Source: CAVSQX01 sp963730225
GTDB taxonomy: Bacteria; Planctomycetota; Phycisphaerae; Tepidisphaerales; Tepidisphaeraceae
Assembly: GCA_963730225.1 (NCBI GenBank)
Contig: CAVSQX010000001.1
Coordinates: forward strand, 124,001 to 188,000
Direction of reading: 5' to 3'
DNA length: 64,000 nt
Within the stretch, counting starts at the first letter, position 1. Each line of letters starts with the position of its first letter. Position numbers and translations under genes: made by a program. Of the stretch, positions 1 through 7,813 are shown piece by piece. Below the pieces are notes generated by a model. That model did not search any database. It saw nothing but the letters and a program-made list of their open reading frames with translations, and was not told the origin of the DNA.

Positions 1-627
1 AAGGCGTGATTCTCATAGATCAGCCGTTTGGCGGAATCCTGGCGGTCCAACTCCCCAGCCTCCACGCCGTCGCGGTTAGACCTTGCGGCCAAGGCACCGA
101 CGATGATAGGCCCACGATCCACATGCTCAGCGGACCCGACACGCTTGGGCGGATTGCGTACATTGAAAATCATCCTTTCACCAGCAGGCATTCGCTCAAA
201 ACCGTTCGCCTCGACGGGTCCGGCGATGCCACAATTTTCACTCGTCCCGGCGCCGGGCCATTGCAGATCCTTTACGCCCTCAACGTGGAACCCGATTGTT
301 TCGGCCGACGGGACGGTAGTCCTCATCGGTGATCGCGAGCAATACGCCTATCGTGTCGACACCGCCTGCGGCAAAGCGTCTCGACTGAGTGGACCGGGCA
401 GCCGTTGGCCCATAGCGATGCTCGATGCCGAAACCGTTTTGGCCCTGTGCGCCCCAACCGCCGACGCCGACGTCCGATTCAGCCCCTTCTACAGCCCACT
501 TTCTTCGCCAAAGGAATTACTCGCCGTCAAGCTCGCCCGCACCGATTCCGATTCATTCCAGACCGTGATTCCATACGTCGATCCGCGCGGCTGCTTAAGC
601 TTTGGCCCCGGTCCGCAAACGCCGTGA
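1..627 (+). pseudogene. beta-propeller-like protein, 3' part, frameshifted, truncated by window edge
   Basis: The start lies outside the window. The reading frame that opens at position 3 encodes propeller-like text (IAYIENHPFTSRHSLKTVRL) up to about position 275. The coherent reading then continues in the next frame (IVSADGTVVLIGD) to the stop at 625-627. A single-base shift between about 275 and 300 is the simplest explanation. Short beta-strand segments with repeated DG turns suggest a WD40/YncE-like repeat protein, but no specific family is recognised and no function is assigned. It could be a real gene with a sequencing indel or a true pseudogene. It converges on the phospholipase gene with an 11-bp gap. 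Confidence 0.45.
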
Positions 628-638
628 ACCCGCTCGCC

Positions 639-1664
639 TCATCGCACCGTCGCAACACCCAGCCGAAAGATGGACGTTCGCTGATTGTAAGTGCGCAGCG
701 TGTCGCCGTCGCCGACGAAATATTGGGCGTCGATCAGAATGTCGAGGTTATGCCGACTGGGTTTGGTCAGCGGGTAGGTCAGATCGAGCTGGGCGCTGCC
801 CCGATTGAAATGGCTGCCGACCCGGCCCAGCGTTGAAAGTTGCAGCCCGTCGCGTTGCCCGACGACCAGACGAAGATCGCAATAGCCTCGGTAGTAGGGC
901 ATGTCCGGATTCAACGAAAGACCTCCGACGTAATAATAAATTTTGGGCTCGAATAGAAAGAACCAGCCGTTGCGCGTGCCGACGTCCAGAATCGGACGGA
1001 CGTAGACGACGTTCAGCGAACGGTGATCCGGACTCTTTTGGCCATTGGATTCGTGATCCGCGCCGACTTGCGCATCAAAATGCCAGCCAGTCGGCAACGC
1101 CACATGCAGAACGTTTCGCAGATCGTAAAACGTCTCGGGGCAATAGTCGTTGTCGTACGTGAATCCGGAATTCACCACCTCCCCGCCGTGGACTTGCTGC
1201 GTGTAGGCAAAATTGATTCCGTCGAGCATTGGATATTTCGTCGCCAGCGGGCCGGTGGGCGTCAGCAACTGGTATCGCAGGCTGAACTGCATCTTGAAGT
1301 CGGGCGTCGGCCAGCCGACGACGTACATCGGTTCATACGGCGCAAAGTGATTGAAGAAATCGGTCAGACGATACCCTTGGGCGGTGTCGGGCTGCGGAGA
1401 CGTCGCCGGCAGTGGCGTTTCGGATTCGGTCGCAGGCAAGCTGCTGCCGATCGATGGCGACGCACTCGAATCGTCCGCGGAAATGATTTGGGCCCGCACA
1501 ACCGCCGGAGCCAGCGCCGCCATCAACAGAAGCGGCCACGTGACTGCGATGGGTTTTGTCCTTGCACCGGGCGCATCGACTTTTCTCCTGCGCGAGGCGG
1601 CAATTGACCCCGTGCCCGGGAGCGGAACAGAAACGGCGGCGCAGCACGTCACTGCTTCGGACAT
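639..1664 (-). CDS. pldA: outer-membrane phospholipase A (OMPLA/PldA-like)
   Basis: Predicted calcium-dependent phospholipase A1/A2 of the outer membrane, which hydrolyses acyl ester bonds of phospholipids that reach the outer leaflet. The catalytic signature is clear: ADHESNGQK places His204 and Ser206, and Asn218 follows exactly 12 residues after the serine, the same spacing as His142/Ser144/Asn156 in E. coli PldA. The rest is rich in alternating aromatic strands typical of a 12-stranded barrel. A hydrophobic stretch at about 41-58 ending VVRAQ looks like a signal peptide preceded by an unusually long Arg/Lys-rich leader, so the true start is uncertain and may lie inside the listed one. No partner gene is adjacent. 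Confidence 0.8.
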   Translation of the reverse strand: MSEAVTCCAAVSVPLPGTGSIAASRRRKVDAPGARTKPIAVTWPLLLMAALAPAVVRAQIISADDSSASPSIGSSLPATESETPLPATSPQPDTAQGYRLTDFFNHFAPYEPMYVVGWPTPDFKMQFSLRYQLLTPTGPLATKYPMLDGINFAYTQQVHGGEVVNSGFTYDNDYCPETFYDLRNVLHVALPTGWHFDAQVGADHESNGQKSPDHRSLNVVYVRPILDVGTRNGWFFLFEPKIYYYVGGLSLNPDMPYYRGYCDLRLVVGQRDGLQLSTLGRVGSHFNRGSAQLDLTYPLTKPSRHNLDILIDAQYFVGDGDTLRTYNQRTSIFRLGVATVR

Positions 1665-1835
1665 CGGCGATGTTCGATCCGTTCCTGTATTTCTTCGCCG
1701 GTTCCGCCTGGCCGGCGCCCGGCTCCAGTCCGTTCTACCGGGCTATTGGGCGTGTTCATCGCTCGATTGCGAACGATCGATCTCGGTCTGAACGTTGAAT
1801 CGAGACCTTGCCCGATGGGTCGGGTATGCATTCGA

Positions 1836-2474
1836 TCAACGCAGATATCTTTTCGGGTCGACGCCGATGGTCTGACAAAGCTCCGCAAAAACCGTTTGTC
1901 GTTCGGCCCGGTCGCTGGTGTCGAATCGCAGGAAGAACGGCCGATGATTCCAGTCGAACGGTTCGGCCGCTTTGCCGTGAATGTAAAACAAGAGCGCGGC
2001 AAAATGGATGGCGGTTTGCCCGGTGCGATTCAAGGCCCCTTGAAGAAGCAAATCGACGACGCTCGGCGGATGGAATTCGGCGGCTTCGTCGATCGCCTGG
2101 CTCAATCCGCCGAACAAATCATCGCTGTGAAGCGCTTTGATCAACAGCTTTTCTCGATCGGCCGGCCCAAGCTTTTCACCCGCATATTCCATCGCCTCCT
2201 GGCGGATTTTCGGATCGGAGCTTTTCAACGCCGCCTCAACCGCCGCACGGGCCTGGGGTGAATCGATCGTCGCCAGCGCCTGGATGTCTCGCCAGTCGCG
2301 CGGGCGATGGTTGATCAGGATCAATTCAATCGCGTCTCGTTCCGATGCGGAGGCCGCCCGCAGCGCATCCAGATCGTAGCCGGTTCCGTCGTGCCACATC
2401 TCGTAGGTGATCTGCATGCTCTGGAGAAATTTCTCACCGGCCGGCCCCAGGTTGGACGGTTGATCCGCGTTCAT
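1836..2474 (-). CDS. HEAT-like repeat protein of unknown function
   Basis: About 212 residues from the ATG at 2474, which follows the upstream membrane-protein stop by 19 bp. A longer in-frame reading exists but would run back into that gene. The centre has alternating amphipathic helices (SPQARAAVEAAL, DPKIRQEAMEYAG) spaced like HEAT or PBS-lyase repeats, suggesting a protein-interaction scaffold. There is no signal peptide or membrane segment. It probably forms a two-gene unit with the membrane protein. The actual function is unknown. Confidence 0.6.
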   Translation of the reverse strand: MNADQPSNLGPAGEKFLQSMQITYEMWHDGTGYDLDALRAASASERDAIELILINHRPRDWRDIQALATIDSPQARAAVEAALKSSDPKIRQEAMEYAGEKLGPADREKLLIKALHSDDLFGGLSQAIDEAAEFHPPSVVDLLLQGALNRTGQTAIHFAALLFYIHGKAAEPFDWNHRPFFLRFDTSDRAERQTVFAELCQTIGVDPKRYLR

Positions 2475-2493
2475 CCTTGCCTCGCCTTCGATC

Positions 2494-3189
2494 TCAATTC
2501 CACCGGGTCTTTGGGCCAAAAACCACCATGGCAAGAATAAAAATCCCATACCCGCCGCCCAGCACCACAATCGGGCCCGCGCTCACCAGCAGCGCCACGC
2601 CGGTTCGTACCGCATCGGTCATGATCGTCGCCAGCGCGATGCTGATGACGATCACGAATCCCATCCCCATGAGCGGGCCCAATGCGTTGATCCGAATCGG
2701 ATTCGTTTTGGCTCGGCTGGCCAGCCCCGTAATCAGGCGAAGCAGAACCGCCCCGTCGATCGTCCACGAAACCGCCAGCATCGCCCCCATCGTCGCGCTG
2801 CGCTGATATGTCGGCGATTCCGACTGACCGTGCGAATCGACTCCGAGATTCGGATGGAAAGCGGGCATCGTCGCAAGAATGATCGCGCTTCCCAGCAGCA
2901 CCCAGCGAATCCACGATTCCAGAGCAATCGGCAGCAGCTTTCCCCGGCCCAGAACGAACCCCCAAAGCAGGAAATACCCGGCCAAGTGGTTGACGAAAGT
3001 TACCTTGCCCGCCGTTTGCGTGTGCATCAGCAATCCAATACCCCCGCACACCACCGCCGCGCCCGCCGCCCAGATGCCCAGGGCGGCCCACGGCGACATC
3101 GTCGCAGCGAGCCACACCACCGGCAGGCTCACCAGCGCAATCATGACCAGGCGAGACACGAATCTCCGCACGCCCATGCTCAGCTCCAT
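2494..3189 (-). CDS. polytopic inner-membrane protein of unknown function
   Basis: 231 residues with about six hydrophobic segments (for example RLVMIALVSLPVVWLAAT near the N-terminus and VALLVSAGPIVVLGGGYG near the C-terminus). No catalytic motif or transporter signature is recognised. It is the first gene of a short minus-strand unit with the HEAT-like protein and is transcribed divergently from the gene at 3300. Two nearby Met codons (MELSMGV) leave the exact start open. Confidence 0.6.
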   Translation of the reverse strand: MELSMGVRRFVSRLVMIALVSLPVVWLAATMSPWAALGIWAAGAAVVCGGIGLLMHTQTAGKVTFVNHLAGYFLLWGFVLGRGKLLPIALESWIRWVLLGSAIILATMPAFHPNLGVDSHGQSESPTYQRSATMGAMLAVSWTIDGAVLLRLITGLASRAKTNPIRINALGPLMGMGFVIVISIALATIMTDAVRTGVALLVSAGPIVVLGGGYGIFILAMVVFGPKTRWN

Positions 3190-3299
3190 TGGCCCAATCC
3201 CGACCCACGCAAATCCGCCCTTGCCTTGCTCTTTTTTGCCGCGCCACTAGATTTGTTGCCTTCCCGACCATACCACTTTCGACCCTTCCGAGGAAAGCC

Positions 3300-3692
3300 A
3301 TGGGACTCAACCAGCGCCGCAAAATCGAAGACCTGAAAACCAACACTTTTCCCGGCCGCGTGAAAGAGATCGAAGAAATATGCGGCAAGGGCATCGCCTA
3401 CGAGATCGATTGGGACAGTCTGGCCGATGACGCCGAGGGCCTGAATTTCATCGACAATATCTCCTGCCACCGCCTGAACATGGCGCTGCGCGTCATCTGC
3501 CAGGACGAAATGGGCAAGCAGGCGGTCCGCGACGGGCTGAAGCTGGTGAAATTGAAAAACGTGAAAGACAAATCGGCGATGAAAATGACTTTCGACCAGG
3601 GCGTGCTGGAGATGCACTGCGCCTATGCGATGAAAACCGACGGAATGTACAGCGATAACCAAATCCGCGATCTGCTCGTCAGCAAACTGTGA
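3300..3692 (+). CDS. conserved hypothetical protein, small soluble
   Basis: 130 residues starting at the ATG preceded by a good GAGGAAAG ribosome-binding site at about 3289-3296. This is why the start is preferred over a longer reading from 3189. The sequence (IAYEIDWDSLADDAEGLNFIDN) is charged, soluble and has no known catalytic motif. I do not recognise the family. It is divergent from the membrane protein upstream and 141 bp ahead of argB, so it may or may not be cotranscribed with arginine genes. Confidence 0.65.
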   Translation: MGLNQRRKIEDLKTNTFPGRVKEIEEICGKGIAYEIDWDSLADDAEGLNFIDNISCHRLNMALRVICQDEMGKQAVRDGLKLVKLKNVKDKSAMKMTFDQGVLEMHCAYAMKTDGMYSDNQIRDLLVSKL

Positions 3693-3833
3693 CATCGCCG
3701 CCGGCAACACGATCGCCCTGAACCGGCAGCCGCGTCGAAAAAATCTGCGTTCACGCACTCGTCGCCGCGCGCCCTATCCTCCAATCCCACACTTCGCTAA
3801 ACTTTCGCTTCTTTTGTCGGAGCGAAGTTCGTC

Positions 3834-4727
3834 ATGCAAATGGACGCGGCCATCAACAAGGCGTCGGCGCTGGTCGAGGCCCTTTCCTATATCCAGCGCT
3901 TCCACGACAAAGTCGTTGTGGTGAAAGTCGGCGGCTCGATCATGGACGACGAATCCGCCCTGACCAATCTGCTGACCGACATCGTTTTCATGAGTTATGT
4001 CGGCATGCAGCCGGTGCTCGTCCACGGCGGGGGAAAAGCGATCAACGATGCGATGCTCAAGGCCGGCCTTCAGCCGCAGATGGTGCAGGGCCGGCGCTAC
4101 ACCGATGAGCGCACCCTCGCCATCGCCGAGCACGTGCTGTGCAATCAGATCAACAAGTTCGTCGTGAACTACATCCAGACCCACGGCTGCGAGGCGATGG
4201 GCCTGCACAGTCTGACCGCCAGCGTGCTGCTCGCCCAGAAAACCTATCTGCTGAGCGAAGACGGCCGGCGAATCGATCTGGGTTTCGTCGGTGAAGTGGA
4301 GAGCGTCAACGCCCGCCTGTTACAGCTTCTCGTGCAGGCCGACGCGATTCCCTGCATCGCCACGATCGCGCGCGACGCCGCCGGCCAGCGGCTGAATGTG
4401 AATGCCGACACCGCCGCTGGCGCCGTCGCCGCCGCCATGAAAGCCGAAAAACTCGTCGTCGTCTCCGACACGCACGGTATCCGCTCCGATCCGAAAAATC
4501 CCGACAGCCTGCTGAAGCATCTGACCGTTTCGCAAATCGACGACATGGTAAAATCCGGCATCATCAGCAGCGGCATGCTTCCCAAGGTGCAAGCCTGCGT
4601 GCAGGCCCTCAAGGCCGGAGTGGTCAAAACCCACATCATCGACGGCCGAATTCCTCACGCGCTGCTCCTGGAAATCTACACCGAAGCCGGAATCGGAACC
4701 GAGATCGTACTGGGTGATAGGAGTTAG
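3834..4727 (+). CDS. argB: acetylglutamate kinase
   Basis: Phosphorylates N-acetylglutamate, the second step of arginine synthesis, in the cytoplasm. Family hallmarks are present: the N-terminal nucleotide loop VVVKVGGSIMDD, the substrate loop VLVHGGGKAINDAM, RRYTDERTL, the NVNADTAA segment and a C-terminal KVQACVQALKAGV block. The length of 297 residues is normal for the hexameric, arginine-sensitive type with an N-terminal helix, and the amphipathic N-terminus before KVVVVK fits this. The stop codon lies inside a heptad repeat array. argF follows 72 bp downstream, so the two form an arginine biosynthesis pair. Confidence 0.95.
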   Translation: MQMDAAINKASALVEALSYIQRFHDKVVVVKVGGSIMDDESALTNLLTDIVFMSYVGMQPVLVHGGGKAINDAMLKAGLQPQMVQGRRYTDERTLAIAEHVLCNQINKFVVNYIQTHGCEAMGLHSLTASVLLAQKTYLLSEDGRRIDLGFVGEVESVNARLLQLLVQADAIPCIATIARDAAGQRLNVNADTAAGAVAAAMKAEKLVVVSDTHGIRSDPKNPDSLLKHLTVSQIDDMVKSGIISSGMLPKVQACVQALKAGVVKTHIIDGRIPHALLLEIYTEAGIGTEIVLGDRS

Positions 4728-4800
4728 GTGCCAGGTGCTAGAATGGAGCCGATGGTACCTTCGCAGTTTTTTCTGACACCTGGCCCCTAGCCCCTGGTCA
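4721..4800. repeat. heptad-repeat hairpin element at argB-argF junction
   Basis: Left arm units of 7 bp (GAGTTAG, GTGCCAG, GTGCTAG) begin inside the last codons of argB and include its stop. Right arm units (CTGACAC, CTGGCCC, CTAGCCC, CTGGTCA) run to the argF start codon. The arms are imperfect inverted copies separated by about 30 nt, so the junction is almost entirely this element. Confidence 0.75.
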
Positions 4801-5720
4801 TGACCCATTTTGTTTCCATCACCGACTGCACCTCCGCCGAGCTTCGGCACGTGTTGGATGTTTCCAAACGGCTGAAACATCAACTCAAAAGCACCGGCAA
4901 AAACGATCCGATTCTTTTCGGCAAAACCCTGGCGATGATTTTCGAGAAGCCCAGCCTGCGGACGCGCGTCAGCTTTGCCGTGGCCATGACGCAACTGGGC
5001 GGCTCCGGAATCCTGTTGCGCGGCGAGGAAGTCGGCCTGGACACGCGCGAGCCGACCCAGGACGTGGCCCGAGTCATCGCCGGCATGTGCGACGGCATCA
5101 TGGCCCGCACCTTCGAGCATCGCAAAGTCACCGAGCTGGCCAAATGGTCGTCGGTCCCCGTCATCAACGGCCTGACCGATCACAACCATCCCTGCCAGGC
5201 GATGGCCGATCTGATGACGCTCGAAGAACATTTCGGCTCGCTCGCCGGACGCACGATGGCGTTCATCGGCGACGGCAACAACGTCGCCCGCTCGCTCTCA
5301 GTCGCCTGCGCCCGCTTCGGAATGAAATTCATTCTCGCCGCTCCGATCGGATATGAATTTCCCCCCAGCGACGTGCGGAAATTAATGAGCGATGTGCCGG
5401 AAATGAGTTTCGTCACGACGCACGACCCGCGTGCCGCCGTCGCCGCCGCCGACGCCATCGTCACCGATACCTGGGTCAGCATGGGCCAGGAAACCGAGAA
5501 GGGCAAACGCCTCAACGATTTCGCCGGCTACCGGGTGGATGATGCGCTGCTCGCCGTCGCTCCGATGCACTCGGTTGTGCTGCACTGCCTGCCCGCCTAC
5601 CGCGGTCTGGAAATCAGCGAAGAAGTTCTGGAAGGCCCGCGCTCACTGGTTTTCCTGGAGGCGGAAAATCGCCTGCACTTTCAAAAAGGCCTGCTCGCCG
5701 TTCTCCTGGGCGGCCAATAA
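4800..5720 (+). CDS. argF: ornithine carbamoyltransferase
   Basis: Makes citrulline from carbamoyl phosphate and ornithine. The carbamoyl-phosphate motif reads EKPSLRTRVSF (classical STRTR has Thr where this has Leu, a variant common in deep-branching bacteria). DHNHPCQAMADLMT matches the HPxQ motif, and the ornithine motif reads HCLPAYRG in place of the more usual HCLPAHRG. Length of 306 residues is standard. The ATG overlaps the last heptad of the upstream repeat and no classical ribosome-binding site is visible in front of it, which hints that translation may be coupled to argB or that the hairpin affects initiation. Confidence 0.94.
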   Translation: MTHFVSITDCTSAELRHVLDVSKRLKHQLKSTGKNDPILFGKTLAMIFEKPSLRTRVSFAVAMTQLGGSGILLRGEEVGLDTREPTQDVARVIAGMCDGIMARTFEHRKVTELAKWSSVPVINGLTDHNHPCQAMADLMTLEEHFGSLAGRTMAFIGDGNNVARSLSVACARFGMKFILAAPIGYEFPPSDVRKLMSDVPEMSFVTTHDPRAAVAAADAIVTDTWVSMGQETEKGKRLNDFAGYRVDDALLAVAPMHSVVLHCLPAYRGLEISEEVLEGPRSLVFLEAENRLHFQKGLLAVLLGGQ

Positions 5721-5735
5721 TTTCTCATCCGATTC

Positions 5736-5761
5736 CCCTCTCCCGGTACTCCGGGAGAGGG
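5736..5761. repeat. hairpin repeat downstream of argF
   Basis: Perfect 11-bp inverted repeat (CCCTCTCCCGG / CCGGGAGAGGG) with a TACT loop, followed by an AGGGTGAGGG tail with 6-bp period. No T-tract follows, so it is not a canonical intrinsic terminator. The sequence resembles the GGGAGAGGG...AGGGTGAGGG type of dispersed REP-like element known from other bacteria. Confidence 0.7.
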
Positions 5762-5816
5762 CCAGGGTGAGGGTGATTTCGAGCGAATAATCTCCCGCGA
5801 TTCTGGAGCGATCATC

Positions 5817-6008
5817 ATGGATAACACACTGGCCACTTCGCAGAATCTCCCCCTTCGCATTCATCAGGAAGTTTCAATCGAAGCTCCTGCCGTCGTAGTT
5901 TTCGAATCCGTGCCCGAGCAATACAGCCCCGGCTTCACGACACCCAACGGCCAATCGCTGCGATCGCGCCTCGAGCCCTGGCCCGGCGGCCGATGGTTCT
6001 GCGATCGC
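5817..6008 (+). pseudogene. SRPBCC/AHSA1-type (START-like) domain gene, 3'-truncated remnant
   Basis: The ATG at 5817 opens about 63 residues resembling the first third of AHSA1-type SRPBCC proteins: LPLRIHQEVSIEAP, the VFESV helix and the strong family block LEPWPGGRWFCD. Full members are about 150 residues or more. Homology stops at WFCD, and the sequence immediately runs into the heptad array at 6013. The ORF stays open through the repeat and into antisense recR, which is meaningless. This is a gene truncated at, or by, a repeat element. Confidence 0.6.
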
Positions 6009-6012
6009 CCGG

Positions 6013-6065
6013 CATTCGGTCATTCGTCATTGATTCGTCATTCGAATTTCGAACTTCGTCATTCC
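6013..6065. repeat. heptad-repeat array between SRPBCC remnant and recR
   Basis: Seven units of 7 bp (CATTCGT, CATTGAT, TCGTCAT, TCGAATT, TCGAACT, TCGTCAT and a degenerate end). It begins exactly where recognisable SRPBCC coding sequence ends and stops next to the recR stop codon. Confidence 0.7.
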
Positions 6066-6073
6066 CCGCCAGA

Positions 6074-6679
6074 TCACATCTTTTGCCTTCCGCTGATCGC
6101 GTCGGCCAGGATGCTGCGATTGGCGTACTCGATGCTGCTCCCCGCCGGCAGCCCCCTTGCCAGCCGAGTCACCTGAACCCCGGGAAACTTCTTCTGAATT
6201 TCGTTCTGAATGAACAGGGCCGTGCCGTCGCCGTCGAGCGTCGGATTGGTGCCCATGATCACTTCGCGCACCGTTCCGCCGGCGAGACGGTTCATCAGCG
6301 GCCCGATCGTCAGATCGTCCGGCCCGCTTTCCTCCAGCGGCGCGATCCGGCCCAGCAGCACATGATAAACCCCGCGGTACATCCCCGCCGATTCCAGCGC
6401 CAGCAAATCCTTCGGCTGCTCGACGATGCAAACCATTCCCTGATCGCGCGACCCATCGGCACAAATCCCGCAAGGATCGGCTTCGGTCAGGTTGTAGCAA
6501 ACGCTGCAATGCTTGATGCGCGTCTTCACATCACGGATGGCATCGGCCAGCTTCATCGCCTCCTCCGACTTTTCCTTGAGCAGATAAAATGCGATCCGTT
6601 CCGCCGACCGCGTGCCGATCCCCGGCAGCCGCGACAGTTGGTCCATCAGATTTTGAATGCTTTGGGTGTAACTGGCCAT
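6074..6679 (-). CDS. recR: recombination mediator RecR
   Basis: Clamp-like partner of RecF/RecO that loads RecA at gaps. The N-terminal helix-hairpin-helix (LSRLPGIGTRSAERIAF), a four-cysteine zinc finger (C58, C61, C70, C73) and a Toprim domain beginning CIVEQPKDL are all in order. The ATG giving MASYTQSIQNLMDQL is preferred over one 24 bp upstream because it matches the family N-terminus. About 201 residues, as expected. dnaX and the YbaB gene, frequent neighbours of recR, are not present. Confidence 0.93.
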   Translation of the reverse strand: MASYTQSIQNLMDQLSRLPGIGTRSAERIAFYLLKEKSEEAMKLADAIRDVKTRIKHCSVCYNLTEADPCGICADGSRDQGMVCIVEQPKDLLALESAGMYRGVYHVLLGRIAPLEESGPDDLTIGPLMNRLAGGTVREVIMGTNPTLDGDGTALFIQNEIQKKFPGVQVTRLARGLPAGSSIEYANRSILADAISGRQKM

Positions 6680-6729
6680 GTGTGGTGAATTATAGGATTC
6701 CATACGGTAAAATCACATTGGATCAAAGC

Positions 6730-7038
6730 ATGTCCGTGACGTTTCAACCATTTTCTTTGGACCGGATGGTGAACGCTGTCGAGAAGGTTAAGAAACGACT
6801 TTTGCGAGCCGCCGCGGCGCTGGAGAGCGCGAAAATTCTGTATTCCATCGCCGGTGATAGCGCCGTCGCGTGGTGGGTGTCGCGCGTTGACGAAGCCGCC
6901 GTGCGCAACACCAGGGACGTGGATATCCTGATTCGCAGGACCGATTTTGACCGCACGAAACAGGCGGTCGTAGAGTCGGGGTTTCTCTACCGGCACACGG
7001 GTGGATTGGACGTGTTTCTCCACGATCCGCAGGGCTAA
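6730..7038 (+). pseudogene. nucleotidyltransferase-fold protein, C-terminally truncated
   Basis: About 102 residues. The segment YSIAGDSAVAWWV...NTRDVDILIRR resembles the GxSA...D-x-D core of minimal nucleotidyltransferases of the kind found in AbiEii/MNT-like antitoxin or toxin systems. Relatives known to me continue for roughly another 80-100 residues after the HDPQG point where this one stops, so it seems cut short. Its 3' end overlaps the DUF5615 gene end by 4 bp in convergent orientation, suggesting that insertion of the toxin-antitoxin pair removed its C-terminus. Confidence 0.5.
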
Positions 7039-7391
7039 GACCGCTGGGCCGCCAGCGTTGTGCGCCCATCCCGGTCGATCGTGATGAACCCAAATCGACC
7101 CGCTTGGCCAATCGCCTTCTCGAGGTGATCCGCAATTGACGCAATCGACGGTAAACGGCTATCTGGCAGATCGATGTCAATTACCGTCAGCGGTAACTGG
7201 CCCAGGTTCTGTTCGTATTTGATCTTCTTGTCGACGGTAATCATGACCGCGAAACCCGCTCCAGCGGCCGCGCCCAGGAGACGACCGTTGTCCAACCGTG
7301 TCCATCCCTGATCTTTGGCATGGAAAATCCCATGTCCGTCGAGCAGTCGCTTTGCCCGATACGGCATGCAGTTATCCCAAAGGATTTTCAC
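7035..7391 (-). CDS. DUF5615 family PIN-like toxin
   Basis: 118 residues with the DUF5615 pattern: ILWDNCMPYRAKRLL at the N-terminus (a conserved Asp in the D-x-N position), a central DQGWTRLDNGRLL and VMITVDKKIKYEQN (TxD). The fold is predicted PIN-like and probably a ribonuclease, though catalysis is not demonstrated for the family. Its ATG overlaps the stop of the DUF433 gene by 4 bp, the usual antitoxin-toxin coupling. Together they form a type II-like module. Confidence 0.8.
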   Translation of the reverse strand: MKILWDNCMPYRAKRLLDGHGIFHAKDQGWTRLDNGRLLGAAAGAGFAVMITVDKKIKYEQNLGQLPLTVIDIDLPDSRLPSIASIADHLEKAIGQAGRFGFITIDRDGRTTLAAQRS

Positions 7392-7675
7392 GATAGACGC
7401 AGCCCCTCGAGCAATCCGCGCGCGGCCAGATCGATCACGGCTACCGCCTGCCCCTGAGTCACCGGCGGAAAGTCTTCCAGAAAGACAGTTAGCGGATCCC
7501 CAGCTCGAAGATGATCAAACAAATGTTGAATCGGCACGCGCGATCCCACAAAGCACGGTTCCCCGTGCATCCGGGCCGGATTCACCGAGATGAACGGCGC
7601 CAGCAGGCTGTCCGCGGGAATCAATTCCCGCGATTCTCGCTGCATTAGCTCGGTGGTTGTTTCAGTGCTGGACAT
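7388..7675 (-). CDS. DUF433 family antitoxin
   Basis: About 95 residues from the ATG at 7675 (an upstream ATG at 7708 is possible). The DUF433 core is plain: FISVNPARMHGEPCFVGSRVP, then a short helix-turn-helix-like section and VTQGQAVAVIDLAARGL. Such proteins pair with DUF5615 PIN-like toxins, and here the partner follows with a 4-bp overlap. Likely autoregulates the pair. Confidence 0.8.
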   Translation of the reverse strand: MSSTETTTELMQRESRELIPADSLLAPFISVNPARMHGEPCFVGSRVPIQHLFDHLRAGDPLTVFLEDFPPVTQGQAVAVIDLAARGLLEGLRLS

Positions 7676-7771
7676 GCTGGCAATTTCTCGTTTATCGATT
7701 GTATCCACCTATCCTCCGCCATCCAAGAATCGTGAAATCGACGCCGGGGCTGCAAATCCCAGGCATCCGGC

Positions 7772-7799
7772 GATCCTCCATCTTCTATCTTCGATTTTC
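7772..7799. repeat. short heptad-repeat array downstream of accA
   Basis: Four 7-bp units (GATCCTC, CATCTTC, TATCTTC, GATTTTC), single arm. It lies 15 bp beyond the accA stop and resembles the arms of the element at 26806. Confidence 0.6.
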
Positions 7800-7813
7800 T
7801 GCCTGTTCCGCCC

